The translations under genes were made by a program, and so were the position numbers. The notes under the pieces are model-generated. The model was not told the origin of the DNA. It saw nothing but the letters and a program-made list of their open reading frames with translations, and did not search any database. Positions 58,231 through 64,000 of a stretch of 64,000 bases of DNA are shown here, in pieces (the stretch's first letter is position 1; every line of letters starts with the position of its first letter). The DNA is taken from the NCBI RefSeq assembly GCF_009727055.1, contig NC_052349.1, positions 95,197,084 through 95,261,083 on the forward strand, given 5' to 3'. This stretch comes from Benincasa hispida (taxonomy: Eukaryota; Streptophyta; Magnoliopsida; Cucurbitales; Cucurbitaceae).

Positions 58231-61095
58231 AGTTTATCAGTGCCTCTCTTGATGTGGCAGCACTGCGTTGAATATCATCAATTTGCTCCATTACCACTTA
58301 AAATCTTATGTTGAAGAAGTGTTATTGTTGAGAGAAAAGTTTTTGATGTTGGAAGAAGAGTGATCTCATTTCTGCTAACTCAGCAGCCATGGAGGTGATG
58401 GAGGGTTGTGCCTACGATGTCTCGCCAGCATCGTTTTGGGGTTGGGCAGAGGTGCCTTCACCCAAATCGTGTTTGTCATCAACTTGCGGCGGTGGAATGG
58501 TGGGTTGTGGTGATGATGCTGATAGTGAAGGTGGGGCTGCTGGGTAAACAGGTGAGGAGGTTAGGACAAGGAGTAGATTGATAAAATGTTCATGAAGTGG
58601 GGAAAAGGGTTGCGCTAGTAGGCTCGGAGGGCTTGGAGGTCGAATAACTAAGGGAAGAGGGTCCATAGGTACTGGATCTTGCGTTGGTGACTCCAAGACC
58701 TTCTCTTTTCCCTTGTCTTCTCTTTATTGTCTCTTGGGCCTTGGTTCTTGTGGCGCATTCAAATCGATCGCAGGCCATTTTGCTGGCAGCTCGGGGCAGT
58801 GTGGGGAGTCTTTGAGGAGCAGCCTAAAAAATTTAATGTTGATGAGGCCATGGACTTCTGGCATGGGTTCCTCATCAATGCCTACGCCCATAGACAGGTG
58901 TAGATTTGAGACGATCCACGAGAAGAAGTACTGCCCTCGGATATGCTCCACCAATGATCTGATCTGCCTTGCGATCAATTGCCCTACGTTGATAGGAATG
59001 CCGCGAACAACACAGTATGTGGCCATGACCTGATCCCTTGATATCGTTATGTCATGCGTTGTTGGGATCAACCGCTTCTTGACCAAGTAAACCTAGAGTC
59101 CTCCCTTCGATAGCAAGGCCTTGGACTTCAGAGTGCGGATGCCTTTGAGCGAGACCGACCACCTCGTGCCCGGTTGCGTTAATACCCTCAGCGCATCATC
59201 CATCTGTTCTTCTGTGGGATCATCAATAATCTTGTTCTCTAGTGCATCAAGGTTGTCCTTTATCTGATAAATTTTGTTGATGTCTCTTGTGCTGAAGGAT
59301 ACTGTTTCTCCTTTAAAGGTCACCACATCCCTGTTTCCATGAAGACGCCCGCAGTAGAAGCTTCGCACTACTTGAGGCACGATGATGGATGGGCACTGGC
59401 AGAATGTGTCCCACCCATGTTCCACAATTACACTTGTGATAAGGTCAAGTAGTGGATTTGGCACAGGAAAGAAGCCCATCTTGATCAACATATCATCATT
59501 CTCCTTTTTCCTTGATGAACGCTTCCTGGCCGGTGCGGGTTCCCTGTTTTTTGCGATCGCCTTGCCTTTTGCCAATGTAAGGCGGGCTACTTTTCTTTCT
59601 TTCTTTTCCCACTCCTTGCACTGTTCTTCTTTCTCGCGCTTTGCGAGTTCTTTTCCCTTCTTCTTGTATAAGCGCCACTTATTGGCTTCGTGCTTTTTCC
59701 TTTTCTCTTCCTCCAATAATCTGTCCTCTTCTTCTTTCTTCCTCCTCTCTTCTTCTTCTTCTTCTCTTTCTTCTCTCACAAATTATTCTTCAAATTGCTC
59801 AGAGGCTAGCAACAAACGTTGTTCCTTCTCGCACTTTCGTATCCCTTCAAGTCTGGCAAGCTCATTGTTGCTTCATATTTCTTTAAACTCCAATCTTCTT
59901 CTTTTATTCCCTTCTGCGATGATGAGCTTGCCTTTCTCCATCTTTTCTTGCTTCTCCTCCTCTTCTTTTCTTTTTCTCTCTTTCTCTTCCAATGCCAAAA
60001 TTAATCTCTGAGGGCCAATAGTGGACCCTTGCCGCGCATTCTCCCTGCGACGCCGTATTAGAGGGGTTCTCTCTGCTTCTTCTCCTTCATCGGTCGCAAC
60101 CATTTGCATTGTTTCGGGTTGCGCCGGNCCCTGCGACGCCGTATTAGAGGGGTTCTCTCTGCTTCTTCTCCTTCATCGGTCGCAACCATTTGCATTGTTT
60201 CGGGTTGCGCCGGTTCCATCAACTGTGCGTTTTCCCCCTTATCCTCCCTTATGGAGTTTGATTCTCCATCTATCTCCGGGCTCGCAACCCTCTGTCTTGT
60301 TTCCTCTTCTTTTCTCAGGCGCCTCTCTTCACGCCGGCGCATTTTCTTTTCTTCTTTCTCCTTCTTCTTTCTTTCCTTCCTGGCCTCTTCATATTCATCA
60401 TCATCCTTTTTCTTTTTATTCTACTTTTCTTTGTGATTATGGGAAGATTCAGCCTTCCCAGCCTTCTTTCCCTTGTTCTTGTTCTTCTTCTTTTTCTCTT
60501 TAGCCACTTCTGGTTGCGCCTCCCCTACAATCTCCTCCAACATAACTCCAGGGGCCTCCAACGCAACTTCAGCTTCCTTGGCCTCCTCCATCGCAATCTC
60601 TTCTTCTTCTCTTCTTGGAGGTCCGTCATAGGCTTCTGCGTTGGCAATCTCCTCAGGAATCTCAAGGGCCAGAACACCTTTTCCCATTTCTTCTTCAGTC
60701 ACCACTACCTCCGCCAGCACTACTCCATCTGCTACCACCACCGTCTCCTCCTCTATAGGCAGTGGTTGATTTAGAACCCCAGCCTTGGGCAGTCCACCTC
60801 CTAGCTCCAAGGTACTCAGAATATTGCCAAACACCTCCGTATCATCACGTCTCTTCCATTCACTCTCAGTTGAGACGGCAGGTGTTAGAACAGGAATGCT
60901 CTCAGTGCTTCCTCCTCTTGTGAACAAAGAAGGCCAAATGGCCAGAGGGTTTCTCCGGGCTCTCCCAGCAAGTCTGGGGATAGTGTGGGCTTGGACGGTG
61001 AGTCTGCAACTGGCAGCCAAAAATGTTGCCTCTCGTATGGCTACTTGGCCAGGGCTGGATGGTGAAGCAGATTGGTTAGGAGTTTGATCAACCAT
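58231..61095 (-). pseudogene. Long ORF with 'putative plant transposon protein' domain, interrupted by stops and an assembly duplication
   Basis: One frame runs from ATG 61095 to about 58231. It starts MVDQTPNQSASPSSPGQVAI, followed by an Ala/Glu/Val-rich acidic region. Next comes a long Lys/Glu/Arg-rich coiled coil (EEEEERRKKEEEDRLLEEEK). The domain seen in many plant retroelement proteins follows: VVRSFYCGRL, VSFSTRDINKIYQI, GTRWSVSLKG, KKRLIPTTHDITISRDQVMA, GIPINVGQLIARQI. A Pro-rich tail and a second helix (AAELAEMRSLFFQ) end it. In-frame stops lie at 60421, 59873, about 59780, 59093, 58724 and 58412. The only frame change coincides with the 86-base duplication at 60043-60213. I know the domain as a conserved plant transposon-associated family. 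Its molecular role is unknown to me. Confidence 0.78.
60043..60213. other. Exact 85-bp duplication around a single N: assembly artefact
   Basis: 60043-60127 and 60129-60213 are identical (CCCTGCGACGCCG...GGTTGCGCCGG) and are separated by one N at 60128. They look like two contig ends that overlap but were joined with a gap. Removing 86 bases makes the surrounding ORF continuous. Confidence 0.92.
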
Positions 61096-61260
61096 GGATA
61101 CGAACTTGGGAGGATTGGTAACACGCTAGAATGCTGGGGAAGAAGGAAGGTCTGGATGCAAGGCGCTAGGGTTTCTGATTTGCAAAATGAGGTAAAGTTT
61201 CACAACGAAGGAAGGGACTCTATTTATAGGTTGGGCCGTAGTGGGCCCAACGCGATTTTT
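61096..61260 (-). promoter_or_regulatory. Host-style promoter of the transposon-protein ORF (site II, TATA, telo-box)
   Basis: Upstream of ATG 61095 on the minus strand are, in order, two TGGGCC/GGCCCA site II-type motifs (+ coordinates 61232-61237 and 61242-61247) and the TATA box CCTATAAATA (61230-61221). A telo-box AAACCCTAG (61174-61166) lies in the presumed leader, about 70 bp before the ATG. Site II plus telo-box is a known combination in plant promoters of growth-related genes. It is not in an LTR. Confidence 0.7.
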
Positions 61261-62250
61261 GCAGTGACAAGCCTCGAGCAGCTCAAAAGGCACGTCGTTC
61301 CACCTTCCTCATTTATGGAATTTCAGATAAAGCTGTCCTTTCGTCTGTCGGATCATAATTGCTTGGGGATACGAAACGATTGGATTTCTCCCAAATTACA
61401 AAAAGAATTTTCTTTAATATTTTATTCAAATGGACACAAGATAAAGATTAACGCATTGTGCTCACCAACGCAAATGCATTTTCGCTGAGGACGGGCAACA
61501 ACACATATATCCCTGCAACACACCCCTTAACCAAATGCATTTCTGAAGGATACCTCAACATAGTGCATTTAGCTAAGGACGGGCAAAGAACATATACGAG
61601 CACAACACACCCCTCAACTCAATACAGTTGAGTTAGGTGAACGCAAAGTATCTCTTATTAGTTTGAGATGCGTTCATTATTGCCTTGCATACTTGTTGTT
61701 AATTGTTTCATTATTATTATTATTATTATTTCCATCAACACAAGTTGTTATGACTTGCGACAATAAAGTTTCTCTTTATTACTTAATCATTCACCATTTA
61801 AAGCTCAATGCATTAATTACATAAAAACTCAAAGAATTAAAGACGAGACAGCATTAAATGCAAAGAAATAAACGAGGATATAAATTCATGAAGTCAAGAA
61901 TGAATTAAATGTAGAATCAAAGACAAAATTTAGAATTCAAATAGACAGAAATTTAAGAAAGCATTAAACATAGTATTGTGATATGGACCGATATTTGCGT
62001 TGTCATGAGTGATCGCAATCCACATCTCCGCAGGCGATCAGACTTTCCTGCCCAATGTCCTAAGGACATTGCTCCTTTCCTGTAGATCCCAGGGCTTCTG
62101 AATTGCTGGGCAACGTTCCCGGTGCTCAACTTCTTAGCTTAGAGGCCAGCTGGCCCACTTAGATCTTCAGACTCCTTATTGAAAACGCCTGCGCTTGCAT
62201 CACTGCATTGTTTTTATCCATGTATTGCTTCAGCAGTGTCTCCAATGAGC
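61261..62250 (-). other. Non-coding part of the gag element with two tandem copies of a 85-bp unit
   Basis: The words GAGGACGGGCAA or AAGGACGGGCAA, ACACACCCCT and GCATTT recur at about 61482-61545 and 61567-61630. An (ATT)7 run lies at 61710-61730. No protein frame was recognised between the gag end and the promoter. Confidence 0.55.
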
Positions 62251-63404
62251 TTCCTGAGGTGTTTGATGATGATGACTACTGGTTGTGCGGTTGCCTTGGT
62301 TGCCCTTGATTATGGTGAAAAGAAGGATTCCCTCTACTGCCTCCTTGATGGTTAACTGGCCCCCCTTGGTCCTTCCAAACTGAAGTTAGGATGGCTCCTC
62401 CAACCTAGATAATAGGTGTTGCTAAAGGGGTTGTTCTTGATGGCGCATACTTGCTGAAGAGTCAATGGGCACATATCAGCTCCGTGAGCCCGTCCACAAT
62501 TAATGCAACTAATTACAGCCACTTGAGCTGGTGCAGCAGGTTGCGCTGATTGTTGAGCAATGGCTCCTTGGTTAATTGCCATTGACTGGAGGATCGAGGT
62601 CACCGCTGCCATCTGAGTGGCCAACATGGTCATTGTCTCCGCAGGGACAATGGCTATTTCATTTTTCCTTCCCTCGGCGCCTCGGCCTCCATATCCATCG
62701 TCGATCCAGTCATCCATATTCTGCGAGATGCGGTCGAGGATGACTTTAGCCTCTGTGCATGTTTTATCCATAAAACCTCCTGCCGCAGAGGCATTAGCAA
62801 CGGCTTGCGTTGCTTGGTTCAGGCCGTTATAAAAAGTTTCCATCAAGACGCAATAGGGGATCCTGATATGCAGGCAGTTTTTCACCAGTCTCCTAAATCG
62901 CACCCAAGTGGTGCTTAATGTCTCATTCTTCATCTGCTCGAAGTTCAGCACATTCTTTCGTCGCCTTGCATTGACGGTAGGTGGGAAGAACTTCTTCATG
63001 AACCGCTCCACCAGTTGGTCCCATAAAGTGATCTTATTTGGCCCCAGTCTCCTAAATCACACCCAGGTTGTGCTTAGGGTCTCATTCTCCATCTGCTCGA
63101 AGTTCAGCACATCCTTTCGTCGCCTTGCATTGACGGTAGGTGGGAAGAACTTCTTCATGAACCGCTCCACCAGTTGGTCCCATAAAGTGATCTTATTTGG
63201 CCCCAGTGAATGAGCCCACCTCTTAGCCTCGTCCCTCAAGGTGTAAGGGAACAAATACAGTCTTATACTCTCTGGGGTTACGCCAGGTAAGGAAAAGTTG
63301 CCGCACATTTCGATAAAGCTGGTCAAATGGGTGTGTGGGTCTTCACCTTGCAGACCCCTGAACTTAGGGTCAGCTTCGAATTCTGGTTCGACACCAGGAT
63401 TCAT
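62250..63404 (-). pseudogene. Gag of a minus-strand gypsy element (disrupted by a 159-bp duplication)
   Basis: ATG at 63404 (MNPGVEPEFEADPKFRGL), then DPHTHLTSFIEMCGNF, IRLYLFPYTLRDEAKRWAHS and LVERFMKKFFPPTVNARRRK: the retrotransposon gag core. An in-frame TGA at 63057 is followed by a second copy of the last 53 codons. The frame then continues through CLHIRIPYCVLMETFYNGLN and ANASAAGGFMDKTCTEAK to the knuckle CINCGRAHGADMC (CX2CX3HX4C) and NNPFSNTYYLGWRSHPNF. The tail near 62250 (SLETLLKQYMDKNNAVMQA) has stops. No pol is found after it in the window. Confidence 0.82.
62887..63204. repeat. Tandem 159-bp direct repeat in gag
   Basis: Copies 62887-63045 and 63046-63204. About seven differences fall in the first 70 bases and none in the last 90 or so. 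The period is 53 codons, so the frame is kept. Confidence 0.9.
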
Positions 63405-63502
63405 AAACCATCAGACTGCTCTCCGTGTTGAACAGTCAGTACAATGAGATTTTTCTTGCAAAATACCAAAAACACACTCAAACAATAAACCGTTAACCAG
63501 TT

Positions 63503-63520
63503 TCCCCAGCAACGACGCCA
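63503..63520 (-). other. Primer-binding site (tRNA-Asp type) of the last element
   Basis: The minus-strand TGGCGTCGTTGCTGGGGA lies next to the LTR end and differs from the canonical tRNA-Asp complement at two positions. Confidence 0.82.
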
Positions 63521-63526
63521 TAAACT

Positions 63527-64000
63527 TGTTGCTAGGGTTGATGCTAAAAATATATGCTATGCTATGCTCGAAATGATGCGATACTACTTCTAGATATGCA
63601 TTAATTATGAATATTCTTGTAGTATGCCTTGCGTTGTCACAAGTTTCCTTACGTTGGAACCACGTGTAATTCCACCGCAAGTATCCCGGTGTGATCCAAG
63701 GTCGAACACAGGGACTGTTTGAGGTTATTGTGGTATGTTCGTGATATATACGACCAGGTATTTCAATATTTAAAGAGTGTTTTGTACAAGTATATAAAAT
63801 TGCGGTAAAGTAAAGAAAAGCAGTAAAAATGCGATAATAAAATAAGTACGGTAAACTTAAGCTAGATGATACAAGATACAGGCTTCATGATACAAGATGC
63901 TGGGGTCCAGGCTGGCTGTGAAGGTTATGCAAAGAATATGGAATGCGGCGGCAAGTCTTATGTACCAAACAGAAAGAGAAAGATAACTAATATAAACAGC
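63527..64000 (-). repeat. 5' LTR (family B) of the last element, continues beyond the window
   Basis: On the minus strand it ends CAACCCTAGCAACA at 63527. It matches the 3' part of the + oriented LTR at 56437-58230, including GCGATAATAAAATAAGTACG (+ strand here), and runs off the window edge. Confidence 0.85.

Noticed and set aside
59382..60011. Long Ser/Leu/Phe-rich + strand ORF
   Set aside because: It is the antisense of the Lys/Glu/Arg coiled coil in the transposon-protein ORF. The conserved domain, promoter and frame continuity are all on the minus strand.

Overview
This is plant nuclear DNA, almost certainly from a dicot. It has AT-rich intergenic sequence, GT-AG introns, plant MITEs, and Ty1/copia and Ty3/gypsy LTR retrotransposons with tRNA-Asp-type or initiator-Met-type primer sites. 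The sequence style recalls cucurbit genomes, but that is an impression from memory, not a proof. There is no bacterial-type gene, operon, CRISPR array or riboswitch.

Genic part (1-12.3 kb). Two host genes are visible, both on the + strand. At 57-3027 lie the last exons of an ASCH-domain (RNA-binding type) gene, assembled here from splice sites. Its largest visible intron holds two MITEs. At 11099-12016 is an intact, intronless coding region for inositol polyphosphate multikinase (IPK2/IPMK), with a probable leader intron just before its ATG and a (CCG)8 tract upstream. Between and inside these genes are several small non-autonomous DNA transposons, one with a perfect 8-bp target duplication.

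Nested block (13.0-26.2 kb). A decayed Ty1/copia element on the minus strand is split inside its reverse transcriptase by a gypsy-type element that encodes only gag and protease (14644-23134). That element is itself split by a 2.1-kb solo LTR (16939-19084). Target duplications and protein continuity give the order of insertion.

LTR-rich block (27.2-44.3 kb). Several copies of the same 2-kb LTR family lie in both orientations with a 22-bp minisatellite. Two non-coding elements (LARD type; 29180-32810 and 39473-~44312) share LTRs, primer site and interior. An 8-bp-TSD DNA transposon sits inside one LTR copy.

Athila-like block (44.3-64 kb). A + strand gag-only element (44.3-48.3 kb) is interrupted by a solo LTR with perfect TSD. 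Next comes a decayed but full gag-protease-RT-RNaseH-integrase element on the minus strand (48310-56436). Last is a gag-bearing element on the minus strand that runs off the window. It carries a long broken ORF with a 'putative plant transposon protein' domain, preceded by a host-style promoter (site II motifs, TATA box, telo-box).

Assembly quality. Three places look artificial or suspect: a back-to-back Tn5 mosaic end (library adapter) at 55818-55855; an exact 85-bp duplication around a single N at 60128, whose removal restores a reading frame; and a 159-bp tandem copy at 62887-63204.
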